This document shows positions 56,391 through 64,000 of a DNA stretch of 64,000 bases, piece after piece. The stretch is from the IMG/VR virus record IMGVR_UViG_3300036818_000070, positions 1-64,000 of that record; one strand, 5' to 3'. Position 1 is the first letter of the stretch, and each line of letters opens with the position of its first letter. Below the pieces are notes generated by a model that was not told the origin of the DNA, did not search any database, and saw nothing but the letters and a program-made list of their open reading frames with translations. Origin of the DNA: a virus. The translations under genes and the position numbers were made by a program.

Positions 56391-56768
56391 ATGCCGCCGA
56401 CGCTCAATGAGCGGGCCATCACTCTCTACAACCAGAGCGGCGGCTTCGACATTCAGCAGGTCGCCGCGATTCTGGGCGTCGATGCTGCCGACGTCGCGGA
56501 GGCGATCTACAACCCCGGCTATGAGATACCCGACCCCAACACTGGCGACAACGGTGGAGGGTCGGGTGCCGAGGTCCAGGTCTTCGAGTTCGAGGAGCCG
56601 TCGAGCGAGTGGGTCTGCCACCACAACCTCGGCAGGGACCCGCTCATCGCGGTGTATGACTTACAGGGCAACTTGCGTCCGTTCGTACCTGCGGAGCAGA
56701 GCGAGGACGACAACACCACAACGCTCACTCCGACTCCGCCCCTCGCGGGCAAGGTGGTAATCGCATGA
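56391..56768 (+). CDS. Virion fibre-like protein, shared N-terminal module
   Basis: 125 residues. The N-terminal 37 residues match those of the 48846 product. The C-terminus (WVCHHNLGRDPLIAVYDLQG) is the HNLG-type beta module also present near the end of the next gene, common in phage fibres and head-attached proteins. Confidence 0.55.
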   Translation: MPPTLNERAITLYNQSGGFDIQQVAAILGVDAADVAEAIYNPGYEIPDPNTGDNGGGSGAEVQVFEFEEPSSEWVCHHNLGRDPLIAVYDLQGNLRPFVPAEQSEDDNTTTLTPTPPLAGKVVIA

Positions 56769-57580
56769 CTCTCGCCGTAGACAGCAATCTCGATTTCCAG
56801 AGCGTCAACACGGCGGTCAATCTGCCGACGCCGATCAGCTCCGGCGACGCTGCGAACAAGGCGTACGTGGATGCGGTGGCACAGGGCATCATCTACAAGG
56901 AGGCGGTTGCCGCCGTCTCCACGACGAACGTCTCGGTCGCGTCGCCCGGTGCCATCGGCTCAGCCTCGACGGGGGACCGCGTACTGCTCGCGGGGCAGAC
57001 GACTGAAAGCGAGAACGGTCTCTGGACTTGGAACGGCGCGACGTCGGCGCTAACCAGGACGCCGGACTTCGACACTGGGTCTACCCAGGAGCCGGGAACC
57101 TCGGTGTTCGATGAGGGCACTGACACGTCCTGGACACTCATCAATACCGGCAATGTGACAGTGGACACGACCGATCAGTCGTGGACGCAGACGACAAGCG
57201 CCGGGTCGCTGACCTTCGATGCGCCGCTGACACAGAGCGGAAGCACCGTGAGCCTCAACGGCGGCGACCCGCTCGATGTCACCGACGGCGGCACGGGCGC
57301 CTCGACGCCCGCTGGCGCGCGCTCGAACCTCAACGCCACCGGGAAGTATGCGACGACGGTTGGTGACGCTTCCGCCACCTCGTTCACCATTACCCACAAC
57401 CTCGGCACTACGGACATCCAGGTATCCGTGTACGACATGGCGACGGGTGCTCAGGAGCTGGTTGGCGTCACGGTCGATACCGTGAACACCTGCACGGTTG
57501 GTGCATTCGGAAGCGCTCCGGCCGCCGCCACTGGCACGATCGGCTCGGGCACGGGTAAGCGGGTCGTTGTCATCGGATGA
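56765..57580 (+). CDS. Fibre-like virion protein
   Basis: 271 residues. GGTGASTPAGARSNL is the classic tail-fibre GGTGA motif, followed by an HNLGTTDIQVSVYDM module. The remainder is Thr/Ser/Gly-rich beta structure (ENGLWTWNG, TQSGSTVSLNGGDPL). It lies in the head region, so a head-attached fibre is as likely as a tail fibre. ATGA overlap on both sides. Confidence 0.6.
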   Translation: MTLAVDSNLDFQSVNTAVNLPTPISSGDAANKAYVDAVAQGIIYKEAVAAVSTTNVSVASPGAIGSASTGDRVLLAGQTTESENGLWTWNGATSALTRTPDFDTGSTQEPGTSVFDEGTDTSWTLINTGNVTVDTTDQSWTQTTSAGSLTFDAPLTQSGSTVSLNGGDPLDVTDGGTGASTPAGARSNLNATGKYATTVGDASATSFTITHNLGTTDIQVSVYDMATGAQELVGVTVDTVNTCTVGAFGSAPAAATGTIGSGTGKRVVVIG

Positions 57581-58428
57581 GCCTGCCGGTTGACACCCCG
57601 CTCGATCTCGGTCAGCTCGGGAGCAGCCCCTCAGCCCCGGCTTCGGGTCGCCTGCGCATATGGGCGGACTCGGATGGCTCCGTGTATGTCACGGACAGCT
57701 CGGGCACCACTACGCTCGTCGGCCCCGGCCTGACTGCGGCCGACGTCACTAACGCCGCCGACACCAGCTCGGACGACGTGCAGGAGTTCACGGGGTTCGT
57801 GGAGACGCCTGTGCTGATCTCCTCTGGATACGCGGGCGCGACCTATGGACTCGACGGCACCAACCGCTTCCTGGGGGCCACGAGTAGTGGGCCGCCGAGT
57901 GGCTACCCCATCTCGGGATGGCTGGAGGGCGACTGGTGCCTCGACCTGACGGGCGCGATATGGATGTGCACGACCGCCGGGAAGCCTGGCACCTGGACGA
58001 ACCTCACTAGCGCGGCGAACATTGGACTGGGCTCGGCCGCGATGATTCAGTCCTCCACAACGCAAGCGGTGACGGCAGCCACCTTCACGCCGATCACGAT
58101 GCCTTCGACCGTGTGGGACTACTCGTCCGGCGACGCGATGACCGCCACCGCCAGCCGGTTGACAGCCCCGGTGGCGGGTCTCTATCTCGCGACGGGCTGG
58201 ATTGAGTACCAGGAGGCCACTGAGGTCGCCCTTGAGGCGAACATACGCTGGAACGGAGCCACCTACGACCAGCCAGAAGAGGAGCCCGGAGTCTCGACAA
58301 GTCAAACGACCGGGCAGGCCACGGCCATGATGAAGCTAGCAGCCGGAGGGTATGCCGAGCTGGTGGGGTGGTCATCGGCGGCCGTAACCGTCCACTACGG
58401 GGCACTGCAAATGGCAAGAATCGGATGA
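57577..58428 (+). CDS. Fibre protein with C1q/TNF-like tip
   Basis: 283 residues. After Gly/Ser/Thr-rich beta segments, the last 110 residues (YLATGWIEYQEATEVALEAN, then TATAMM..LAAGGYAELVGW, then VTVHYGALQMARIG) have the strand rhythm of a trimeric C1q/TNF-like head, a common receptor-binding tip. It ends the fibre trio. Confidence 0.55.
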   Translation: MSLPVDTPLDLGQLGSSPSAPASGRLRIWADSDGSVYVTDSSGTTTLVGPGLTAADVTNAADTSSDDVQEFTGFVETPVLISSGYAGATYGLDGTNRFLGATSSGPPSGYPISGWLEGDWCLDLTGAIWMCTTAGKPGTWTNLTSAANIGLGSAAMIQSSTTQAVTAATFTPITMPSTVWDYSSGDAMTATASRLTAPVAGLYLATGWIEYQEATEVALEANIRWNGATYDQPEEEPGVSTSQTTGQATAMMKLAAGGYAELVGWSSAAVTVHYGALQMARIG

Positions 58429-58439
58429 GGCGGCTGTAG

Positions 58440-59363
58440 ATGATCGCGGCGACTATCGGCACGCAGTTCACGGCCTACACCGAAGAGGGTGTGACAGGGC
58501 TGGTCGGAACCATCGGAGTCACGCTCCAGGACGACCAGGGTAACGTCATCCAGGAGCGCACGACCGAGAACATCGCGGAGGTGGCGACCGGGTCCGGCAT
58601 CTACCAGTACACCGGCACTGCGCCGCTCAAGCCGGGGCCATATGTGGTGACGTGGGACACGGGTGGCGACCCGCCACAAACCTTCAACGAGATGATGCTC
58701 GCCACGCCAGCCGTCACCCACGGAGGCGAGATCGAGACCGTCGCCGACCTTACGGACCTCTTGGTGCTGGTGCCGTGGGCCAAACGCGCGTGCGAGGGGC
58801 CATACGGACCGCCCCCTGGACAGTCCACGCTGACCAATGATCTGCTGTATCCGATGGTCGCCGACGCCTGCTCCGAGATCATCTTGTACTCGGGGTCGCT
58901 GTTTGGCCACCAGCTTCATGTCAAGAGTCGTGACCCCACCGCGGGATTCCCGACGGGCTGGCGAACCGACAAGGTTCTCAACCAGTGGGAGGGCGCGGTC
59001 GTCATCTGTCAGGTTGCACTCGACTATCTGCGCTTCCTGTACCGCGACCTCAAGACCACCCTGTCCATCAAGAATGAGGGCACCGAGTATTCCTACTCGA
59101 TGTCACCGACCATCGTGGCGGCGTGGATCAAGCAGCTTCAGTCCGACCGCGACAAGGCCATCGACGGGCTCCGCGCGCACAACGTCGTGCTCGATCAGTA
59201 CGCCTCCAACATCCGGGTGCGCGACCCGGCAACTGTGGCGATCTTGGAGTGGTGGGACACCAACGAGTTTGACGGTGTCGGCTCGCTCGGAATGCCGGGC
59301 GGCCAGGAAGCGGCCGTCATTCCGTGGACCCCCGGCTGGTCTGGCCCAGGCTTCACGCCATGA
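58440..59363 (+). CDS. Head-tail connector candidate
   Basis: 307 residues. Residues 1-95 read as an Ig-like domain (TLQDDQGNVIQERTTENIAE); residues 100-300 are helical (LLYPMVADACSEIILYSGSL). Order after the head genes and before small completion genes fits a gp6-type adaptor. Identity is by position. Confidence 0.5.
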   Translation: MIAATIGTQFTAYTEEGVTGLVGTIGVTLQDDQGNVIQERTTENIAEVATGSGIYQYTGTAPLKPGPYVVTWDTGGDPPQTFNEMMLATPAVTHGGEIETVADLTDLLVLVPWAKRACEGPYGPPPGQSTLTNDLLYPMVADACSEIILYSGSLFGHQLHVKSRDPTAGFPTGWRTDKVLNQWEGAVVICQVALDYLRFLYRDLKTTLSIKNEGTEYSYSMSPTIVAAWIKQLQSDRDKAIDGLRAHNVVLDQYASNIRVRDPATVAILEWWDTNEFDGVGSLGMPGGQEAAVIPWTPGWSGPGFTP

Positions 59364-59809
59364 GCTTCACGATCGGCACCGGAGACGTCGCGGACTTCGT
59401 AGCGGCACAGGACTCGCTCCGCGCGCAACTCGGCGCCGAGGTTACGTTCGGCGTCCCAACCGACCCGCAGTGGCCCGAGGGCACGGCCATCAACGCCGAC
59501 ACCGGCGTGCCGTTCGACGCAACGGTAGTTCAGTCGAACGCCGAGTTCGACTACACGACGATCACCTGCCTGGTCATCGAAAAGCAGGGGTCGCCGCTAC
59601 GACCACAGGCGGATACCTACTTCAACCAGTCGGGCTTTCGCTCTGGCATGGACATCATCTTGGACGTGGCCACTGCCGACTACGAGGCCACCGTGGCCAA
59701 CGCGACGACGTTCACGGTCGATGGAGACGACTTCTCGGTCGAGGAAGCCAAGCCCTTCTCGATCGGCACGACCATCTATCGGTACATCGTCTACGGAGCC
59801 GCCAAGTGA
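59360..59809 (+). CDS. Head completion/neck protein candidate
   Basis: 149 residues, ATG overlapping the previous stop. Beta-rich, with no motif. Size and order suggest a neck or stopper protein. Confidence 0.5.
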   Translation: MSFTIGTGDVADFVAAQDSLRAQLGAEVTFGVPTDPQWPEGTAINADTGVPFDATVVQSNAEFDYTTITCLVIEKQGSPLRPQADTYFNQSGFRSGMDIILDVATADYEATVANATTFTVDGDDFSVEEAKPFSIGTTIYRYIVYGAAK

Positions 59810-60360
59810 GCACGAACACGCCCAACCTCCTGCGCGCCGAGTTGGTCGAAGCATCCGTGCGCCGCTGCCTCATCTCACTGCTGCCGAACTACGGCATGGT
59901 CATGCAGCAGGAGGGCTTCAGCGGCCCGGCGCCCAACGTCGTCTTCCGGGAAGCGTTCCCAACACCCGACGAGCGCGAAAGCGAGCTGACAGTAACCACC
60001 GTGTCCTTCGGCTTCAGTGTCGATGACGGCGGCGTCCCCGCCGAGCTGGGCACGACGCTGACGAAGTATGTCCACACGATCACGGCCTGGGTGTTCGCGC
60101 TTGAGCCGCGCTTCGGGCGCAAGGTCGCCTGGGCGATGCAGGCGGCGTCACGTATCGGCCCCGGTCCCTATGGGCTGCCGGACACCATCCCGTTACTGGA
60201 CTTCAACGCGGACCCAGACGACCCGCCGCAGATCGACATTCTTTGCACGCTCGGCTCCCAGGTAGCGCACCAGGGCAACAACAGCATCCGACCGTGGGAC
60301 AAGTACGTGTGGACGACGACGATCAACGTCCGCGACATCGCCGAGGTGGACGCTTCGTGA
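59806..60360 (+). CDS. Neck / tail-completion protein candidate
   Basis: 184 residues from GTG 59806 overlapping the previous stop. A helical start (LLRAELVEASVRRCLISLLP) and a beta-rich body. Position suits a tail terminator or minor connector. Confidence 0.5.
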   Translation: MSTNTPNLLRAELVEASVRRCLISLLPNYGMVMQQEGFSGPAPNVVFREAFPTPDERESELTVTTVSFGFSVDDGGVPAELGTTLTKYVHTITAWVFALEPRFGRKVAWAMQAASRIGPGPYGLPDTIPLLDFNADPDDPPQIDILCTLGSQVAHQGNNSIRPWDKYVWTTTINVRDIAEVDAS

Positions 60361-61064
60361 GCTTCACCGTCCCAGGCGGGAGAAGCGACTTCCACGAGTT
60401 CGCCTTCGTGTGCTACGGCAAGGACATCCCCGACGTCATACGCAACGCCGTGGACATCCAGGCGGTGGCCGAGAAGGTCGGCTACGCCACCTACGCCGAC
60501 CGGCTCGGGCGCGCGCTGGACACGCTCACGCGCGACATGGAGCACCTCGGCGAGCAGATGGCCGTCCTCGGCACCCTCACGCTACGACAGATCGAGCGCG
60601 CCACCCGCGTCAGGCCGGAGGCTCACCGCTCCGGTCACAAGAGCCTCAACGACTCCCTCTATGCACGTCCGCTCGCGATACCCGGCGGCATTGGCATCGC
60701 CGACTTCGTCGTGCTCGATCGCGATGTCCGCTGGTGGCCCACCAACGAGTTCGGTTCCAACGCACGCGTCGGCGGCCGACTGTTCGGAACATTCACAGGC
60801 GGCTCGGGCGACTCGCCACCGGACCCCTCACAGTTTCGCCAGCACGCCATGTTCGAGTCCGGCGACGGCCCCGACGCAGGGCTTGGCATCATCACGAACC
60901 CGATACCGGCCAGGCACTTCATCGAGGAGTCCGTCAAGGTCATCGACAAGGAGTGGCGAGCCAAGTACGACGCGGTCGTCGGCGCGTTCAACTCACAGCT
61001 AGACGACCTCCTCAAAGAGGTCGCGCGCCAGCTCAAGGCACAACGGGCCGGGGGCCTGCCGTGA
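60357..61064 (+). CDS. Head-tail joining/tail completion candidate
   Basis: 235 residues from GTG 60357. A long helical C-terminus (YDAVVGAFNSQLDDLLKEVA) and a Gly/Pro-rich middle. HK97-gp10-like size; family not confirmed. Confidence 0.45.
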   Translation: MSFTVPGGRSDFHEFAFVCYGKDIPDVIRNAVDIQAVAEKVGYATYADRLGRALDTLTRDMEHLGEQMAVLGTLTLRQIERATRVRPEAHRSGHKSLNDSLYARPLAIPGGIGIADFVVLDRDVRWWPTNEFGSNARVGGRLFGTFTGGSGDSPPDPSQFRQHAMFESGDGPDAGLGIITNPIPARHFIEESVKVIDKEWRAKYDAVVGAFNSQLDDLLKEVARQLKAQRAGGLP

Positions 61065-61408
61065 GCAGTCTTGCGCGCCAACGGCAGTCGGGTGGAAAGC
61101 GCCGAGCGGCGTATATTAGCCCCAACCCCAAGGGCGATAGGGGGGTGGACCTGGCGGCCACCCTCCACAGGCGGCGGAAGAACGCGATGATCTCGCTGCT
61201 CAGCGAGTTCGAGACCGAAATCCAGCCCCTGATCGCCGGGAACGAACAGGCAATCGAGCATTTCAAGAGGAGCTGTCGAGAGAAACTGAACGCGGTCACG
61301 TTCGAGGCCATTGAGCTGATGCAGCTCGGGCCTGGCGAGGAGCTGAACGAACTGGCGGTCGATCTCACAGCACGTCTTCAGTCCGGCGATAACGGAGGCA
61401 CCAAGTAA
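61061..61408 (+). CDS. Small basic/helical protein before the tail tube gene
   Basis: 115 residues from GTG 61061. Basic N-terminus, then helices (NAMISLLSEFETEIQPLIAG). A promoter-type element lies inside its first codons. It may be a tail completion or minor chaperone; function unknown. Confidence 0.5.
   Translation: MSSLARQRQSGGKRRAAYISPNPKGDRGVDLAATLHRRRKNAMISLLSEFETEIQPLIAGNEQAIEHFKRSCREKLNAVTFEAIELMQLGPGEELNELAVDLTARLQSGDNGGTK
61107..61119 (+). promoter_or_regulatory. Late-type promoter variant before the tail genes
   Basis: CGGCGTATATTAG, one base different from the main element, about 290 bases before the major tail protein start. Confidence 0.45.
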
Positions 61409-62695
61409 ATGAGCGGCATTCCCGCAGGAGCAATCGTCCACGTCGGCGGCAAGACGGTCCTCAATCGTCTCCAGAACGTTGGGCTCCAGGACCCCAAGGT
61501 CCCCACCCAGATCGTCTACGAGACGGGCAACAACCTGGCCGTCGGCAAGATTCTGACCGAAGCCGACTTCCGCTTCCAGATGACGTCGTGGGATGTCTCC
61601 ACCGACCTGATGGCGTTGCTGACCGGCGAGTCAGCGACAGCCCTTGGCGACCAGATCAGCGGCGCCGACGACGCGGGCACCGTCTACAAGTGGGAGGACG
61701 TCGGCGCCTTCAACCTGACGTCGCCGTGGAAGTCGAACACCGGCAGCCAGGGCGGCAACATCGAGGCGGGTGTCATCATCCCGAACCTCTACCCGACGGC
61801 ACTGTCTTATCGCCTCGGCGTCACCGATAACGCCGAGATGCAGGTCACGCTCGCGTCGGGCTCGTACTTCATGGCGGAGAAGATGCCGCTGGAGGAGTAC
61901 GCGACGGGCGACGGCACCACGGCCGCGTTCCAGACCGCCAACACGGCTGGCACCTACCGCATCGGCGGCGCGGGCTCGACCAACTACATGCACGTCTTCG
62001 GCGTCATGGTGGATGGCGTCCAGCAGATTCCGGGCATCGACTACACCGAGTCGGGCGGCGCGAATGCCGACGTGACAGACACGAAGGTGACGATCACCTT
62101 CGCCGTGATTCCCGGCGACGGCGCGATCGTCAAGTACTGCTACTTCAGCGATACCGCCGCCGCCATCCCGCAGGACGACAACCTGCCCGCCTCGGCAACA
62201 CTCCCGGCCGCCGTCCGTGGTCGCGACATCACCCTGCTGGTGGGCGACCCCCACGGCACGGGCGACGACGCGCCGCTGTCACTGTACGGCGTTCAGACGT
62301 TCGAGCTTCAAGCGAGCGTCTCGGGTTCCCTGCTGCGCCAGATGGGGACGCAGGACCCGATCGGCTTCGCCAACACCGGCATCGACACCACGGGCACCGT
62401 CACGATCGAGCCCGCCTCGATCGAGAAGCTGTTCCAGTTCATGTCGGCCTCGATGGGGATTGCCGAGTCGGAGGTGTACGGGTACATCAACCAGTTCACC
62501 TTCCCGCTCACTGCGGTCATCCACGAGCCGGGCGGCTCCGACATCATCAAGTCGATCTTCGTGCCCGACGCCTTCTTCCAGGCGCCCGGCGAGAACGCCC
62601 GCGTTCAGACGGTGACCCAGTACCCGATCAGCTTCGAGTCAATGACGGGCACCTTCCACGAGGTCAAGGGCGACCTGCCGACCGTCGGGGAGTAG
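61409..62695 (+). CDS. Major tail (tube) protein candidate
   Basis: 428 residues. Beta-sandwich-like composition (Thr, Gly, Ala, Val, Asp), with repeated strands and a segment VFGVMVDGVQQIPGIDY typical of tube or fibre additions. Long for a tube protein, so it may carry extra domains. Located between connector genes and a chaperone-like gene, the position of the tube gene. No ribosome-site anomaly. Confidence 0.6.
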   Translation: MSGIPAGAIVHVGGKTVLNRLQNVGLQDPKVPTQIVYETGNNLAVGKILTEADFRFQMTSWDVSTDLMALLTGESATALGDQISGADDAGTVYKWEDVGAFNLTSPWKSNTGSQGGNIEAGVIIPNLYPTALSYRLGVTDNAEMQVTLASGSYFMAEKMPLEEYATGDGTTAAFQTANTAGTYRIGGAGSTNYMHVFGVMVDGVQQIPGIDYTESGGANADVTDTKVTITFAVIPGDGAIVKYCYFSDTAAAIPQDDNLPASATLPAAVRGRDITLLVGDPHGTGDDAPLSLYGVQTFELQASVSGSLLRQMGTQDPIGFANTGIDTTGTVTIEPASIEKLFQFMSASMGIAESEVYGYINQFTFPLTAVIHEPGGSDIIKSIFVPDAFFQAPGENARVQTVTQYPISFESMTGTFHEVKGDLPTVGE

Positions 62696-62697
62696 TC

Positions 62698-63117
62698 GTG
62701 AGCGGTCAGGTCATCACACAGGCGGCGGCGGCCGTCGCTGCGCCACAGGCATCCGTATCGCTCCCGGAGGCCACCAGCACCCTCGTGCTCGCAGCCAACC
62801 CGGAGCGCGCCGAGGCCATCATCAGCGTTCCGGCGGGAGACACGATCTTCCTCGGGCTCGGCGAGGATGCTGTCGCGACCACCGGCATCGCAGTGGTCGG
62901 CGGCGGCGAGCCGTTCAGGACCACGAACTGGAAGGGCGACATCAACGCGATCTCGGCCACCGCGATCGACGTCGCCGTCACCGAGCTGGTCTACAACGCG
63001 GGCGACCCGGACAGCAACAACGAGCTGGACGAGGGTGCCAGCACGTTCGTCCCGGAGGGTCCGTCAGATGGCCACCCGTCCACGGACGTTCCGACGTTCA
63101 ACGTCTTCGGGCAATAG
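62698..63117 (+). CDS. Small beta-rich virion protein
   Basis: 139 residues from GTG 62698. Ala-rich start, then Ig-like strands (ATSTLVLAANPERAEAIISV). Perhaps an Ig-type decoration or tail-associated protein. Confidence 0.5.
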   Translation: MSGQVITQAAAAVAAPQASVSLPEATSTLVLAANPERAEAIISVPAGDTIFLGLGEDAVATTGIAVVGGGEPFRTTNWKGDINAISATAIDVAVTELVYNAGDPDSNNELDEGASTFVPEGPSDGHPSTDVPTFNVFGQ

Positions 63118-63174
63118 CGCCCAGCGGTAGTTCGGCAGTACGACCGGGGCGCGAGTCCCACGAGAGGAGTTCAC

Positions 63175-64000
63175 ATGGAAGGTTCGGTCGCCACCAAGGA
63201 AGCGCCGCCGGAGCCCGCAGCATCGTTCGACGGCAACGCTGAGGCTACGCGCACCACCGAGGAGCTGTTCCAGTGGTCAACCTACGTGCACGTCGGCACG
63301 GGTGCGGCTGGGTGCAAGCATGGCGAGGACGGCGGCTGCGTTGACCCCCGCCACTTCCACTGCTGGCTGACGATGCCCAACGTCTTCCAGCAGCGCGATA
63401 TCCAAGACAAGGCGCAGGCAGCCAAGGCGCGAAAGCGGCGCACGCTACACGACGAAGAGTCCGACGCGCGCATCGTCCTGGAGGAGCAGATCGAGGCATG
63501 GGGGTCCACCGAGGAGTCGATGCGGCTGTTGATCGACCGGCTCGCGGACCAGCGCGTGCGACCGGAGTGGATTGAGATTCGCCACCGGCTCGTGGACACT
63601 GATCGCTTCGAGCACATCGACGCCGATATCGAGGAGTTGACGCGGCTGATCGCGGTCCCGGAGGACGAGCGGGACGCCGACGAGTTCGCGCGGCTGGACG
63701 AGCACGTCAAGGCATTCCGCGACGAGTACGAGGGGGCCATCGCCACACAGGTCGGCTCCGAAGTCGCGCGTCTCACCGCGATGCCGAAGGCGGAGGTCCT
63801 CGACCTGGAGCGCGCCAACGTGATCGACTACACGTGCGGCGAGTCGTTCCTCAACACGATGTATACGTGGACCTACTACGCCTGCGCCCGCAAGCCCGTC
63901 GAAAATGGGTACCCAGAGGAGCGAGCGTTCCCAAGACCCGAGAGCCTCAAGGCGGCACCGCCCGAGGTCGTCGTGGCCCTCCGTGACGCCTACCGGGAGC
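63175..64000 (+). CDS. Tail assembly chaperone-like protein, cut by the window end
   Basis: Open from ATG 63175 to the right edge (at least 275 codons, no stop reached). CKHGEDGGCVDPRHFHCWLTMPN, then KAQAAKARKRRTLHDEESDAR and an acidic helical region recall phage tail-assembly chaperones encoded after the tube gene. A ribosome site (GAGAGGAG) precedes it. Frameshift sites that such genes often use lie beyond the window. Confidence 0.55.
   Translation, partial: MEGSVATKEAPPEPAASFDGNAEATRTTEELFQWSTYVHVGTGAAGCKHGEDGGCVDPRHFHCWLTMPNVFQQRDIQDKAQAAKARKRRTLHDEESDARIVLEEQIEAWGSTEESMRLLIDRLADQRVRPEWIEIRHRLVDTDRFEHIDADIEELTRLIAVPEDERDADEFARLDEHVKAFRDEYEGAIATQVGSEVARLTAMPKAEVLDLERANVIDYTCGESFLNTMYTWTYYACARKPVENGYPEERAFPRPESLKAAPPEVVVALRDAYRE

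Noticed and set aside
58837-59805. N-terminal extension of the 59806-60360 frame
   Set aside because: Arg/Ser/Thr-rich shadow of the connector genes; the GTG at 59806 overlaps the previous stop as elsewhere.
1-64000. CRISPR arrays, insertion sequences, transposases and complete tRNA genes
   Set aside because: None seen: no regularly spaced repeats with unique spacers, no DDE transposase motifs and no complete cloverleaf.

Overview
The window reads as most of the left part of a large, high-GC, long-tailed (siphovirus-type) bacteriophage or prophage genome, probably of an actinobacterial or similar high-GC host. The grounds are a complete head module (terminase, portal, protease/scaffold, HK97-type capsid), a tube-like tail protein, dense head-to-tail gene packing with ATGA/GTGA overlaps, frequent GTG starts, GGAGG-type ribosome sites and GC-rich codons throughout. 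No rRNA, complete tRNA, CRISPR array or host housekeeping gene is visible. The tail module runs off the right edge, so the genome is longer than 64 kb.

Layout. Bases 1-38 are the 3' end of a tmRNA-like (ssrA) gene, either an attachment site or a phage-carried tmRNA, followed by a hairpin/palindrome-rich stretch. Bases 0.5-10.8 kb (+) form a replication/recombination block: a secreted wall-hydrolase-like protein, RusA-like resolvase, a protein with a DnaA domain IV-like C-terminus, a Cas4/RecB-like nuclease, a winged-helix initiator candidate, DnaB helicase and a sigma-70-like factor. Bases 10.8-26.9 kb (-) are a long leftward block: tyrosine integrase, many small zinc-ribbon, membrane and DUF-type phage proteins, a RuvB-like ATPase, and a RavA/MoxR AAA+ plus VWA pair with accompanying genes. 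At least eight genes of this block share the same 10-bp translation-initiation element. Bases 27-33.8 kb (+) hold accessory genes (one divergent sigma-like protein, one MazG-like protein) and a 1-kb non-coding stretch. Bases 33.8-43.8 kb (+) contain a small-RNA candidate, a monocistronic putative virion gene, small accessory genes and the lysis cassette (membrane proteins, GH25-type endolysin, papain/C39-like protein, holin candidate). Bases 43.8-64 kb (+) are DNA packaging, head, fibre, connector and tail genes.

Regulatory logic inferred from sequence. A 15-16 bp element, CCCGGCGTAGATTAGG, occurs four times before late-type genes, twice placed so that the transcript would begin at or next to the start codon (leaderless). 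Two shorter variants (CGGCGTATATTAG) lie inside the protease/scaffold gene and just before the major tail protein. The sigma-like factor at 10.2 kb is the natural candidate to read it. The leftward block uses a separate repeated element, GGAGTCTGGC, at its start codons, comparable in position to the start-associated sequences of cluster K mycobacteriophages. Host-type -35/-10 promoters are visible at 33.80 and 34.65 kb.

Functions are assigned from motifs read by eye; no database search was run. Many small genes are called only from reading frame, ribosome site and overlap with neighbours.
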